A stretch of 64,000 bases of DNA from CAUZIZ01 sp963579905 (GTDB lineage: Bacteria > Acidobacteriota > UBA6911 > RPQK01 > JAJDTT01), in the NCBI GenBank assembly GCA_963579905.1, contig CAUZIZ010000002.1:1-64000 (forward strand), read 5' to 3'. The position numbers and the translations under genes are program-made. Below, one piece after another: positions 8,864-16,301 of the stretch; within the stretch, counting starts at the first letter, position 1, and every line of letters begins with the position of its first letter. Below the pieces are notes generated by a model, which was given only the letters and a program-made list of their open reading frames with translations, made no database searches and was not told the origin of the DNA.

Positions 8864-10123
8864 ATGAGCACCCTTGAAGCCGAAGTGCCGACAGCCCAGA
8901 TCACTCCCGAGGCTGATCGAAAGAACGGCCTGATTTTCATTGCCCACAACGGGCTGCTCTATTTCGCCGCCCCCGTGGTGTACGTAGGCGTCGTCCAGGC
9001 CGCCCTGGCGGACAAACTGGGCGCGAGCGCCATGGTGGCCAACCTTCCCGCCTCCGCCTACCTTCTGGGGGCTCTGGCGCCGCTCATCCTCTCCTTTGTT
9101 CTCCCTCACCGACTCGTCCGCGCCACCTCCGTTCTGGCGTACGTGGTGACAGCTACACTGCTGGGGGTCGTCTGCATCCTGCTCTTTTCCCCTGTCAGCG
9201 ATACTGTACGTCTGGCCGCAGTCATAGGACAGGGGCTGATTCAGGGATTCTCGGCTTACACCTCTCAGGTTTACACCTTCCAGTGTCTCAAGCGAGGCAC
9301 CACACCCAAGGGGAGCGCGTGGGCCTTCAAGTGGGCCTTCACGCTGGGTCCCATACTGGCAGTAGCAGGTTCCCTCTGGGCCCAGTTCGTGCTGGGTGGT
9401 GGGATTGACTGGCTGCCCTACCCCTACGATTTCGCTCTCCTTTATATGATCGGAGCTCCCTGTATGGGCGCTGCCGCCTTTTTATGCAGCCGCTATCGCC
9501 TGGTCGACGTCCCCGAGACTCCGAGTCCCCCCTTCTGGCGCTACTTTTCCCAAAGCTTCGCTACCTATCTCAAAGATCGCACTCTTGTAATGCTCTGGTT
9601 TGCCTTCTTCATGTGGTTCATCGTCATCACCCTGATGACGACGCTCTCCTTATACGGCCGCGAGGTTCTGGGTCAGGATCCCAAGGAATTCTCCGGTTGG
9701 GTCATGGCATTCCGTTTCGGCTTCAAGTCCCTGGCAGGCTTCGCCATGGGCATCATTGCCATCCGCTGGGGACTGCGCGCTTCTTTGTATACCTCGATGG
9801 TGCTGCTGGCGGCGTCTGTGTTGTGGGGTTGGATGATACCGGGCTACTTCTACCTGATCGCCTTCGGCCTCATGGGCGCCGGGGAACTCGGTGGGGCCTA
9901 TTTCCCTGCCTATCTGGTAGCGATCTGCCCGGCAGCCACGTCCACCCGAAACATGTCGATCCTGATGTTGGGCAGCTCCTTAAGCTTCATCTGGCCCACT
10001 ACCCATGGAGCCCTTGCAGACAACTTTGGCTTCGAGGCCAGTTTCATCTTCGCCCTGTCGGCTGCCCTCTTCTCGCTTTTCCTGATTTCGAGACTACCCA
10101 GGGCACGAGCGACATCAGACTGA
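8864..10123 (+). CDS. Major facilitator superfamily transporter
   Basis: A 419-residue integral membrane protein with about 12 hydrophobic segments, consistent with an MFS permease. ATG 8864 was chosen because the longer frame from 8747 runs through the R5 repeat and encodes an implausible N terminus. A cytosolic N-terminal tail of about 25 residues precedes the first membrane segment (NGLIFIAHNGLLYFAAPVVY). No substrate-specific motif was recognised. It is 170 bp downstream of the DUF1501 gene, but the repeat in between argues for a separate transcript. Confidence 0.85.
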   Translation: MSTLEAEVPTAQITPEADRKNGLIFIAHNGLLYFAAPVVYVGVVQAALADKLGASAMVANLPASAYLLGALAPLILSFVLPHRLVRATSVLAYVVTATLLGVVCILLFSPVSDTVRLAAVIGQGLIQGFSAYTSQVYTFQCLKRGTTPKGSAWAFKWAFTLGPILAVAGSLWAQFVLGGGIDWLPYPYDFALLYMIGAPCMGAAAFLCSRYRLVDVPETPSPPFWRYFSQSFATYLKDRTLVMLWFAFFMWFIVITLMTTLSLYGREVLGQDPKEFSGWVMAFRFGFKSLAGFAMGIIAIRWGLRASLYTSMVLLAASVLWGWMIPGYFYLIAFGLMGAGELGGAYFPAYLVAICPAATSTRNMSILMLGSSLSFIWPTTHGALADNFGFEASFIFALSAALFSLFLISRLPRARATSD

Positions 10124-10239
10124 CACACGCCTTAACGCCGTCGTAAGAAGTGTTGCGATTCTCTCAAATACGGTATGCTAGTCAGCAGTTAGCCCGGAAT
10201 GCTTCGAAATCACCATTGAACTCGGATGAAGGATGCCCG

Positions 10240-10824
10240 ATGAAGTCAACAAAGCATTCGCTGCCCCTAGTGTTGTGTCTTCTACTAATCTCGGGAACCG
10301 GTACTCTGAGAGCCATCGAAAAGGCTTCCCAGCTTGATGGAAAACCCTCCTTTAGCCAGGGCTACGATGTCGGCTACTTCGTTTGGAAGGACGGAGAAAC
10401 CTGGAAGGTCCGCTGGACTACGAAAGGACAACAACGGCACTTCACTGGCAATGTGATAGCCGACTCCGGAAAACTCAAATCGCTCAAGAGGATTGACGTC
10501 GAAAAGGCGTCGAAGGTGGTCCGCAGAGGCCGCCCAGCCAGAGTCGTTCGAGGGCCGAGGGGACGGGCTCGGGTGCGGCGTGGTCGGGGTCCGGTGGTGG
10601 TAACCAAAACCCAGGATAAGATCGAGAAAGATGGCGATCGCAAGATCTGGTTTGACTCGAAGACAGATGCGGACATCGACGGCTTCGATTTCAAGCCGGA
10701 CAAGAACGTCGAGACCTTACGTTTCGCTCTGAAAATGGGCGGAGAATCCAGAATCGGCCTGATCCATCTGGGAAAGGACAGGAAACGGCCGACTCGGACC
10801 CCTTTCACAGTCCTTCTGAAGTGA
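10240..10824 (+). CDS. Secreted protein with an Arg/Gly-rich segment, unknown family
   Basis: A 194-residue protein. ATG 10240 has AAGGA 7 nt upstream and begins a signal peptide (LPLVLCLLLISGTGTLRA). After a first domain of about 65 residues there is a low-complexity basic stretch (RGPRGRARVRRGRGP, about residues 105-120), then a second part with IWFDSKTDADIDGFDF near 145. The layout, with a WKVRWTT-type core and a C-terminal TVLLK, looks like a beta-sandwich surface protein, but I recognise no family. The basic stretch could bind nucleic acid or polyanions; that is speculation. Confidence 0.75.
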   Translation: MKSTKHSLPLVLCLLLISGTGTLRAIEKASQLDGKPSFSQGYDVGYFVWKDGETWKVRWTTKGQQRHFTGNVIADSGKLKSLKRIDVEKASKVVRRGRPARVVRGPRGRARVRRGRGPVVVTKTQDKIEKDGDRKIWFDSKTDADIDGFDFKPDKNVETLRFALKMGGESRIGLIHLGKDRKRPTRTPFTVLLK

Positions 10825-10835
10825 GAAAATCGTTC

Positions 10836-10979
10836 TTAAGAGCCTGAGCCTTTGGCCAGAAGTTGCTCGGCCTGTTCCGTCGCTTCGACGTCGAAGGGGT
10901 TTCCCGGAACTACTTCGCGGCGGAGCTTGAGCAGCCTGGGCGGGCAGACTCGGGTTATTGTTGGGACGATGTCACTCAT
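10836..10979 (-). pseudogene. Relic of a MobA/MocA-like gene, C-terminal 30 residues
   Basis: A 47-codon frame whose second half, PFDVEATEQAEQLLA, matches the C terminus of the complete mocA-like protein encoded at 14559-15152 (PFDVDTVEQAQRLLA) at most positions. The first 17 codons show no family resemblance. DNA identity in the matching part is only moderate, so this is an old paralogue relic and not a recent copy. Its ATG overlaps the TGA of the upstream fragment as ATGA, the same junction as between coxE and mocA at 15149. Confidence 0.6.
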
Positions 10980-11320
10980 TGTGTAGGAGGCCGCGCGTAG
11001 ATCTTGTCCTTCAGGGTTCCATCCACGAACAAGTCCCCGGCTCTGGAGAGAAGATCCTGGTCCTTGGAATCGGCTGCCATTTTCTCGCTGACTCTCTGCA
11101 GCGTCGCAAAGTTCGTGCAGTCCACGGAGAGGTGCAGCCGATTCAGTTCGCCAAACACCTCACTGTAGACTTCGGACTTGCACCCATCCTTGGAATAGCT
11201 GGAGTTGATATGGCCGACGATTTGATTGGACAGCTGGCCGCCGGCCTCCGTTGCGTTATGTTTGACCACAACCGTTTTCTCCAGCCGAACAGGACGATCG
11301 AAAATGGACTCAGCACTAGT
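10976..11320 (-). pseudogene. Fragment of an unrecognised protein-coding gene
   Basis: An open frame of about 115 codons without a credible start (only GTG or late ATG). The translation looks like real protein: VVVKHNATEAGGQLSNQIVG, SEVFGELNRLHLSVDCTNF, SEKMAADSKDQDLLSRAGDL. The upstream end meets the 3' end of the deleted arylsulfatase near 11320-11328. I recognise no family. It is best read as the C-terminal remnant of a gene truncated by rearrangement. Confidence 0.4.
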
Positions 11321-11676
11321 CGGTCAAACGTGATGTTGAGCTTATCCAACGCTCCGACAAAGGGAAAAGGGTCGCTATAGAGTTTCGACAACTGGGTGCC
11401 GGTTTCACGGCCTACATCAAACGTCTCCGCTAGCGAAAAGGTACTGGTGTGCATCTGGGGCATTTCCGCCTCGTCAACCTCCTCCCCGTTCACATACAAC
11501 TCGCCGGTACCCTCGGCGGCCAGCCGATCGAGGCGGGGCGTGGGTGCCCCGCGCAGGATGCCTCCGCCGTAGACACCCAGCTCTCCCCAGCCGAAGTTGT
11601 CCATGAAAATCAGGACAACGTTGGGTTGTTCATCCTGGGCATGTAAGGAGAAGCGTCGAATTGGGGAATTGCTCAT
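11321..11676 (-). pseudogene. Arylsulfatase with in-frame loss of its whole core
   Basis: Residues 18-55 are a typical sulfatase N terminus (QPNVVLIFMDNFGWGELG, then APTPRLDRLAAEG). They are followed immediately by a typical C-terminal segment, GELYVNGEEVDEAEMPQMHT through PFPFVGALDKLNITFD. About 350-450 residues, including the C/S-x-P-x-R formylglycine site, are missing, with the fusion near 11508. The frame then runs on into the antisense of the neighbouring fragment. The product cannot be a sulfatase. Confidence 0.75.
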
Positions 11677-11687
11677 CGGTGTACAAT
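11661..11687 (+). promoter_or_regulatory. Promoter and TGTACA operator of the first toxin-antitoxin pair
   Basis: TACAAT (11682-11687) is a good -10 box; TTGGGG (11661-11666) is a weak -35 at 15-bp spacing. The palindrome TGTACA (11680-11685) overlaps the -10. TGTACA is the core bound by YefM-type antitoxins in E. coli, so autorepression is plausible. Confidence 0.45.
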
Positions 11688-11704
11688 ACCGTGCAATCTG
11701 TGTT

Positions 11705-11965
11705 ATGAAGCTGACGATTATCGAGGCACGGAAGAGACTGTCGGAACTGGTTCACCAGGTCAAGAGGGAGGGTGATCTCCGCGTCCAGATCACCGTCCAT
11801 GGCAACGTGGCAGCGGAATTGCGAGGGTGCACTCCTGATCCGCCCCCTGGCGCCGCAGCGAAACGGCTTCGAGAGCTCATGGCCGACTTTCCGACTCACC
11901 GGGGACGTAAACGGAACACCTCGGAGCAGATCAACCAACATCTCTACGGCAAGACTCAGGAGTGA
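11705..11965 (+). CDS. Phd/YefM-like antitoxin
   Basis: An 86-residue protein with the N-terminal pattern MKLTIIEARKRLSELVHQVK of Phd/YefM DNA-binding antitoxins and a charged C-terminal tail (RGRKRNTSEQINQHLYGK) that would wrap the toxin. The stop overlaps the start of the following PIN-domain gene by 4 bp (GTGA), so translation is coupled. It probably represses its own promoter through the TGTACA site just upstream. Confidence 0.75.
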   Translation: MKLTIIEARKRLSELVHQVKREGDLRVQITVHGNVAAELRGCTPDPPPGAAAKRLRELMADFPTHRGRKRNTSEQINQHLYGKTQE

Positions 11966-12378
11966 CCCTGCCACCGCGTCTCTTCTGCGACACCTCGTTC
12001 TTCTACGCTTGCCTGGATCCGTCAGATGTGAATCACCCTCGCGCCAGCGGGCTGATCGATGAATCCGTCGCCGTTGGCAGCGACTTCATAACTGCCTGGG
12101 ATGTCGTCAGCGAAACCGTAACTCTCCTGCGCTACCGCCACTTGTTCGCCGCAGCCTGGGCCTTTCTGAGCGACGTCAAACCGGGTCTTCGGCTAGTCCC
12201 CTACGGAGACGGGACCAGAAACGAAGCCGAAGAGGGTTTCCAAATCTGCGCCAGGGATTACCGACTTTCCTATTGCGATGCGGTTTCCTTTGTTGTCGTG
12301 ACCAGCTTGCTTGACAACCTACCCTGCCTGGCGTTCGATCGAGACTTCAGAAGACTGGGACTGACCGTCCTTGCTTGA
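11962..12378 (+). CDS. PIN-domain ribonuclease toxin (VapC-like)
   Basis: A 138-residue PIN-domain protein with the acidic quartet in place: LFCDTSFFYACLD near residue 9, VVSETVTLL near 50, LSYCDAVSF near 100 and FDRDF near 130. VapC-type toxins cut tRNA or rRNA with Mg2+ in the cytoplasm, inferred here from the family. GTG start within the antitoxin stop. It is intact, unlike the toxin of the next module. Confidence 0.85.
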   Translation: MTLPPRLFCDTSFFYACLDPSDVNHPRASGLIDESVAVGSDFITAWDVVSETVTLLRYRHLFAAAWAFLSDVKPGLRLVPYGDGTRNEAEEGFQICARDYRLSYCDAVSFVVVTSLLDNLPCLAFDRDFRRLGLTVLA

Positions 12379-13078
12379 CCGGGTGTTCTTTGGCGTACCC
12401 GTCTCCAATGAGTGAAGCATTGGCATCTCGTGCACCGAGACGCCTCAGAAACTCCAGCTCACTAAGGTACTGATCCCGAAGCGAAACGGAAATGAATCTG
12501 ATGGCCCAGGGAGCCGATGATTCGGAGGGAGATGTCCAGATATACGATCAGATCGCCAGCCCCTACCCGTCCTGGTCAACGGCTTGGGCCTCATGTCTGA
12601 GTTCGCCTACTTCCTTGCCAGTGGATCACCAGCTAACTACGTACTGACCTCGAACAGTGAGACTCTTAAGGTCGGATTTGTCGTGGTTTCACAGCAGAAG
12701 CCCGAAGATCAGACATCGAACGGTGCAGGCCAGAACAGAACCAGGGATAAGAGTGGTGCCATCAGCAGAAAGGTGACCTCCCGCCTCCGCAGCGGAGAGG
12801 ACCTGCTCGCTCAAGCGGCCGCGCTGCCGGCCCAGGATCTGTCTAAGGTACACTTGACATTCGACGACACCGGCGGAAATCGGATCGCCCCCGCTGTCGC
12901 ATCCCTACAGGAAAACACCCTTTCAAGGAGGCCGCTTCCGTGGCCTGACGCGAGGCATAATAGCTCCGGTGTTTATGCCGGGTCAGCCGGTACGCCACCC
13001 TTTCCGGAGGCCCTGTCAAGGTCCTCGCTTACGTCCCAGGCGCCGGACCTGCCAACCACATGCGGAGAAGGCAACGAC
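12379..13078. other. 700-bp stretch without a recognisable gene
   Basis: Open frames exist, the longest 197 codons on the plus strand from 12584, but none has protein-like composition across its length or a recognisable motif. The stretch is probably degraded accessory DNA between two toxin-antitoxin modules. Confidence 0.6.
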
Positions 13079-13126
13079 TTGTGCAGGCCAGTAGGACGAG
13101 ATATTATGTACATCTATGTGTACATA
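13079..13126 (+). promoter_or_regulatory. Promoter with YefM-type palindromic operator
   Basis: TTGTGC (13079-13084), a 17-bp spacer and TATTAT (13102-13107) form a sigma70-like promoter. The arms TATGTACA (13105-13112) and TGTACATA (13119-13126) are a perfect inverted repeat with a 6-bp spacer and overlap the -10 and likely start point. Both arms hold the TGTACA core known from the E. coli yefM operator. Confidence 0.75.
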
Positions 13127-13139
13127 AAGAGGTTGAGTC

Positions 13140-13421
13140 ATGGCCAGACAACATTCAATCACGGAGGCGCGCAATAGCCTCCCTAGCCTCGTTCGGGAGG
13201 CCGAATCCGGAAAGACAGTCGAGCTGACACGGCGGGGTGAGCCTGTTGCTGTCCTGCTCGGCCGCCGGCAGTATGAGCGACTCACGTCAGAGTACCGCAG
13301 ATTCTCACAGGCCTATGAAGACTTTGCGCAAGAAGTCGATCTTGAGGAATTGGCCCTCGATCCTGATGAGCTTTTTTCCGGAGCTCGGGACGATCTCCAG
13401 GGCCGTGAGGTCAAGCTGTGA
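13140..13421 (+). CDS. Phd/YefM antitoxin
   Basis: A 93-residue antitoxin with a clear Phd/YefM fold signature: SITEARNSLPSLVREAESGKTVELTRRGEPVAVLLG. The C-terminal acidic tail (YEDFAQEVDLEELALDPDEL) would neutralise the toxin. GAGG lies 7 nt before ATG 13140. The stop overlaps the toxin GTG by 4 bp. The preceding palindrome indicates autoregulation. The partner toxin gene carries an internal TAG, so the antitoxin may be an orphan. Confidence 0.88.
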   Translation: MARQHSITEARNSLPSLVREAESGKTVELTRRGEPVAVLLGRRQYERLTSEYRRFSQAYEDFAQEVDLEELALDPDELFSGARDDLQGREVKL

Positions 13422-13834
13422 ATTTGAAGTACCTACTTGACACGAACGTCGTGTTGGAGCCGCTGAGGCCGGAGCCGGCCACCGCAATATTGCGCAGACT
13501 CCGCCGCCACGAGGGAGAGACGGCGATTGCCTCGATCGTGTGGCACGAGCTGCAGTTTGGATTTGAGCGGCTTGTTGAGTCGCGTCGACGAGTGGCCATC
13601 GAGCGCTACCTGGAAGAAGTCGTGGCAGCGAGCTTCCCGATCCTGGGCTACGATCGCAGCGCAGCCGAATAGCACGCCCGCGAAAGGGCAAGACTCGAGG
13701 CCGCCGGAAAGACTCCATCCTTCGTGGATGGTCAGATCGCGGCGATCGCGAGTGTCAATGACCTGGTGCTGGTCACCGCCAACCAAGCCCACTTCCTTGA
13801 GTTTAAAGGGCTGCAGGTCCAAAATTGGGCGTAG
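13418..13834 (+). pseudogene. VapC-like PIN toxin interrupted by an in-frame TAG
   Basis: The frame opens with NLKYLLDTNVVLEPLRPEP (PIN first Asp) and IASIVWHELQFG (Glu), then meets TAG at 13670-13672 after residue 84. The same frame continues without another stop as HARERARLEAAGKTPSFVDG and LVLVTANQAHFLEFKGLQV to a TAG at 13834. The remaining acidic residues of the active site (FVDGQIA) lie after the premature stop. Many homologues have Trp (TGG) at this position before HARERARL, so a single G-to-A change explains it. The truncated product should be inactive. Confidence 0.85.
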
Positions 13835-13839
13835 GCCAA

Positions 13840-14202
13840 TTAGGCGGGAAATGGAATCATCTGCGAGGCGAGAAGTGCGCGGTCCCGTGTGACTAGGGGG
13901 ACGTTCTCGACGATACTTGTCGCAGCGATAATCTCATCGGCGGGGTCGGATCGGATATCCAGATTGCAGCTTTGGCGACAGACTTCCAGGGTCAATGGCC
14001 AGGTGTGGACACGCCTCAGAGCTCTTTCGACCTTCGCTTGTTGTAGGTTGACATCGATTCGGCCGAGCTGCACCAGTTTCGAGATCTCCCACAGAACAAT
14101 GGCGGAGATGCTCCAGGGATGCCTCGAGAGGAGCATCTGCTCTTTCTCTTCGAGCGCTCCAGCCAGAGCGAAAACCAGAATGTGGGTATCAAGATTCAGC
14201 AT
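13840..14202 (-). CDS. PIN-domain ribonuclease toxin (VapC-like)
   Basis: A 120-residue PIN protein with NLDTHILVFAL near residue 3, IVLWEISKLVQLGRI near 35, RSDPADEIIAATSI near 85 and PLVTRDRALL near 103, all expected acidic sites present. It is the second gene of a minus-strand module, overlapping its antitoxin by 14 bp. It converges tail to tail with the interrupted toxin at 13834, only 5 bp away. Confidence 0.87.
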   Translation of the reverse strand: MLNLDTHILVFALAGALEEKEQMLLSRHPWSISAIVLWEISKLVQLGRIDVNLQQAKVERALRRVHTWPLTLEVCRQSCNLDIRSDPADEIIAATSIVENVPLVTRDRALLASQMIPFPA

Positions 14203-14413
14203 TCCATCTCACGCCCGTGGAGAGAATGTCTCCTTTGACCTCGATTTCGTCTTTCAGGCTGCCAATGAGGTCGGCGGAATCGACCTCGATAGGTAGCAGC
14301 TTCGCAACCGGCTTGCCGTGCTTGGTCACGACCACGCCCTCTGGCCCCACCTCGTCGAGAATCGCCAGGCACCGCTCCTTGAACTGTGCGGCCCCGATAG
14401 TTTCCGCACTCAT
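14189..14413 (-). CDS. Phd/YefM-like antitoxin
   Basis: A 74-residue antitoxin with GAAQFKERCLAILDEVGPEG and VVVTKHGKPVAKLLPIE, the standard Phd/YefM pattern. First gene of the minus-strand module with the PIN toxin at 13840. A sigma70-like promoter lies immediately upstream. No TGTACA core is visible, unlike the other two modules, so it may use a different operator. Confidence 0.85.
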   Translation of the reverse strand: MSAETIGAAQFKERCLAILDEVGPEGVVVTKHGKPVAKLLPIEVDSADLIGSLKDEIEVKGDILSTGVRWNAES

Positions 14414-14436
14414 GGATGGAGTGTATCACAAGACAT

Positions 14437-14465
14437 ATTATATATCTAGTCACTATTCATGACCA
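14437..14465 (-). promoter_or_regulatory. Sigma70-like promoter of the third toxin-antitoxin module
   Basis: Reading the minus strand: TGGTCA (14465-14460), 17-bp spacer, TATAAT (14442-14437), a perfect -10 box. It lies about 24 bp upstream of the antitoxin ATG in an AT-rich stretch. Confidence 0.6.
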
Positions 14466-14558
14466 TTTTATATCGCTGGTCCGACCTCTGCCGCTACCCT
14501 GCAAGGCCATTTGAAGAATAGGGGAAATAGGGACCAATTCTACCGTTTTCGCAGCAGA

Positions 14559-15152
14559 TCAATTTCTGCCACGCAGGCTCTCCAACCCCTCAGCTAGAAG
14601 TCGCTGGGCCTGTTCCACGGTGTCCACATCAAAGGGCTTTTCCAGAGATACTTCTGCGACCGATGAAACGCGGCCCAGAAGGGCCTTTGCACCTGACTCC
14701 CCTGTGAGCTCGAGTAGCTGTGGAAATAGCTCGCGGCCCACCACGGCAGGGGCTCCCAGAATCCCACTGTATCGCGACAGGGCCAAAGGACTTTCCTGCT
14801 CCCGAAAAACCTGAGCCAGGGTGGCAAGATGGGCTGCGTCTACGAAAAGCTGATCGGGGAGTACGATGAGGGCTGCTTCGACCTCGACCGGAAGCGCGAC
14901 GATCCCGGCCCGAAGAGAGGAGGCCATGCCCTCTTTCCACTCGGGATTCAGGATTACTTCGGCCCCGGCGGCCTCGGCCACCGGGGCGTAGGCATCGGCA
15001 TAGGCACCCACGACTACCAGGACGAGTTCGCTGGTACTTGCGGCGACCTCTACCGCGTTCGCCAGCAGACTCTTCCCTCTGACTTCCAGCAGGAGCTTCG
15101 CGAAGCCCATGCGGCGGCTCTTTCCCGCGGCCGGTATCAGCGCTGCGATCAT
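14559..15152 (-). CDS. mocA: MocA-like molybdenum cofactor nucleotidyltransferase
   Basis: A 197-residue MobA/MocA-type NTP transferase. The N terminus IAALIPAAGKSRRMGFAKLL is the nucleotide-binding signature, and NPEWKEGMASSLRAGI and VLPDQLFVDA follow in order. In the cox context the probable job is to attach CMP to molybdopterin, giving the MCD cofactor used by xanthine-oxidase-family enzymes. The ATG overlaps the coxE stop by 4 bp. A relic with the same C terminus lies at 10836. Confidence 0.82.
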   Translation of the reverse strand: MIAALIPAAGKSRRMGFAKLLLEVRGKSLLANAVEVAASTSELVLVVVGAYADAYAPVAEAAGAEVILNPEWKEGMASSLRAGIVALPVEVEAALIVLPDQLFVDAAHLATLAQVFREQESPLALSRYSGILGAPAVVGRELFPQLLELTGESGAKALLGRVSSVAEVSLEKPFDVDTVEQAQRLLAEGLESLRGRN

Positions 15153-16294
15153 CGCTGCCTGACCGCCAGATAGCGCAGGAGCTCCTGCAGGCTTTCCAGG
15201 TTATGGAGGGGCGCAAACACATCCAGGTAGGGCAGGACCGTCTTCATTCCCAATGCCGTGGGCTCATAGCCGCTGCTGCCGGCTAGAGGATTGAGCCAAA
15301 GGATTCGCTCCGCACTCCTCTTCAACGCCGACATCGCCTCACGAAGGACGTCCAGCTCGCCCGTGTCCCACCCATCGCTCAGGATGACGATAGCGGTCTT
15401 CGGGTCCAGGCACTCCTTGTGACGGTCGAGCAAGGACTTCAAGCAAAAACCGATTCGCGTCCCCCCATGGCGTCCCGGCATGAATACCTGAACCTCCCTC
15501 AAGGCCTTGCGAACGCCCCTGTTTCGCAGCGCTCCGGTGAGCCGGTAGAGTTCCGTGCTGAAGGCAAATGTCTCCACCCTGCCACGTATCCCAGAGGTTA
15601 CAAACAGATAGGCGAAATGGAAAAGGAAGCGGCTGTATAGCTCCATCGACCCACTCACATCCAGCACCAGCACCAGGTTCGTCTTCTCGGGGCGACGCCG
15701 CTTGTAGAGCAGGTGGAGCAGCTCTCCTCCGCTCCCGAGACTCCGTCGGAGGCTGCGCCTCAGGTCCGCTTTCCGGCCGCGACGTTTCGGCATCGAACGC
15801 CGGGAAACCCGGGTGGCAAGCCTGCGTACCAGAGCTTTGACCACTGGCTCTAGACGCCTCATCTCTTCTTCGTCAAGCCTTCCGAAGTCCTTTTTCAGTA
15901 GTGCGTCGAGTGGGCTGTAGGACAGCAGCCCGGTCTCCCCTTCTGGCTCCCTGTCCCGCTTCCAGGAAAGAAGGCTCAGCCCTTGCTTCGGTTGTAACAG
16001 GGGTTCTTTGGAAACAGGCTCCTGGAGTTGATCGGAACCCGCTCCAGAATCTAGCGGTCCACCCCTGAAGTACCATTTAAAACATTGGTCAAAGATCTCC
16101 TGTCCCCGTTGGCTCCTGGAGAAGACAGATCTGAGAGCGAGCCGAAAGTCTTCTCTATCGGCGAGGTCGACAGCCGAGAGGGCCTCAATACCGTCCGCTA
16201 CGTCTCCGGGACCCAGGATGAGGCCTTGCGATCGGATCAGTCGGGCGAAACTCAGCAGGTTATCTTCGAGGGTTCCGTAACAAGGATCGATCAC
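15149..16294 (-). CDS. coxE: CoxE-like von Willebrand factor A protein
   Basis: A 381-residue protein with an N-terminal region (EDNLLSFARLIRSQGLILGP) typical of CoxE and a C-terminal VWA domain whose MIDAS motif is LVLDVSGSMELYS near 210. GTG 16294 was chosen because GGGGAGG lies 10 nt upstream and it directly follows the coxD stop at 16302; the longer frame to 16378 overlaps coxD. CoxD and CoxE act together in maturing the Mo-Cu site of CO dehydrogenase in Oligotropha; here the target enzyme is form II, so copper insertion is not assured. Confidence 0.85.
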   Translation of the reverse strand: MIDPCYGTLEDNLLSFARLIRSQGLILGPGDVADGIEALSAVDLADREDFRLALRSVFSRSQRGQEIFDQCFKWYFRGGPLDSGAGSDQLQEPVSKEPLLQPKQGLSLLSWKRDREPEGETGLLSYSPLDALLKKDFGRLDEEEMRRLEPVVKALVRRLATRVSRRSMPKRRGRKADLRRSLRRSLGSGGELLHLLYKRRRPEKTNLVLVLDVSGSMELYSRFLFHFAYLFVTSGIRGRVETFAFSTELYRLTGALRNRGVRKALREVQVFMPGRHGGTRIGFCLKSLLDRHKECLDPKTAIVILSDGWDTGELDVLREAMSALKRSAERILWLNPLAGSSGYEPTALGMKTVLPYLDVFAPLHNLESLQELLRYLAVRQR

Positions 16295-16301
16295 GGGAGC
16301 A

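Noticed and set aside
10958..11380. 140-codon plus-strand frame
   Set aside because: Antisense to the sulfatase relic and the unrecognised fragment, which have better protein character.
12584..13177. 197-codon open frame between toxin-antitoxin modules
   Set aside because: Composition is not protein-like, no motif is recognised, and it overlaps the promoter and start of the second antitoxin.
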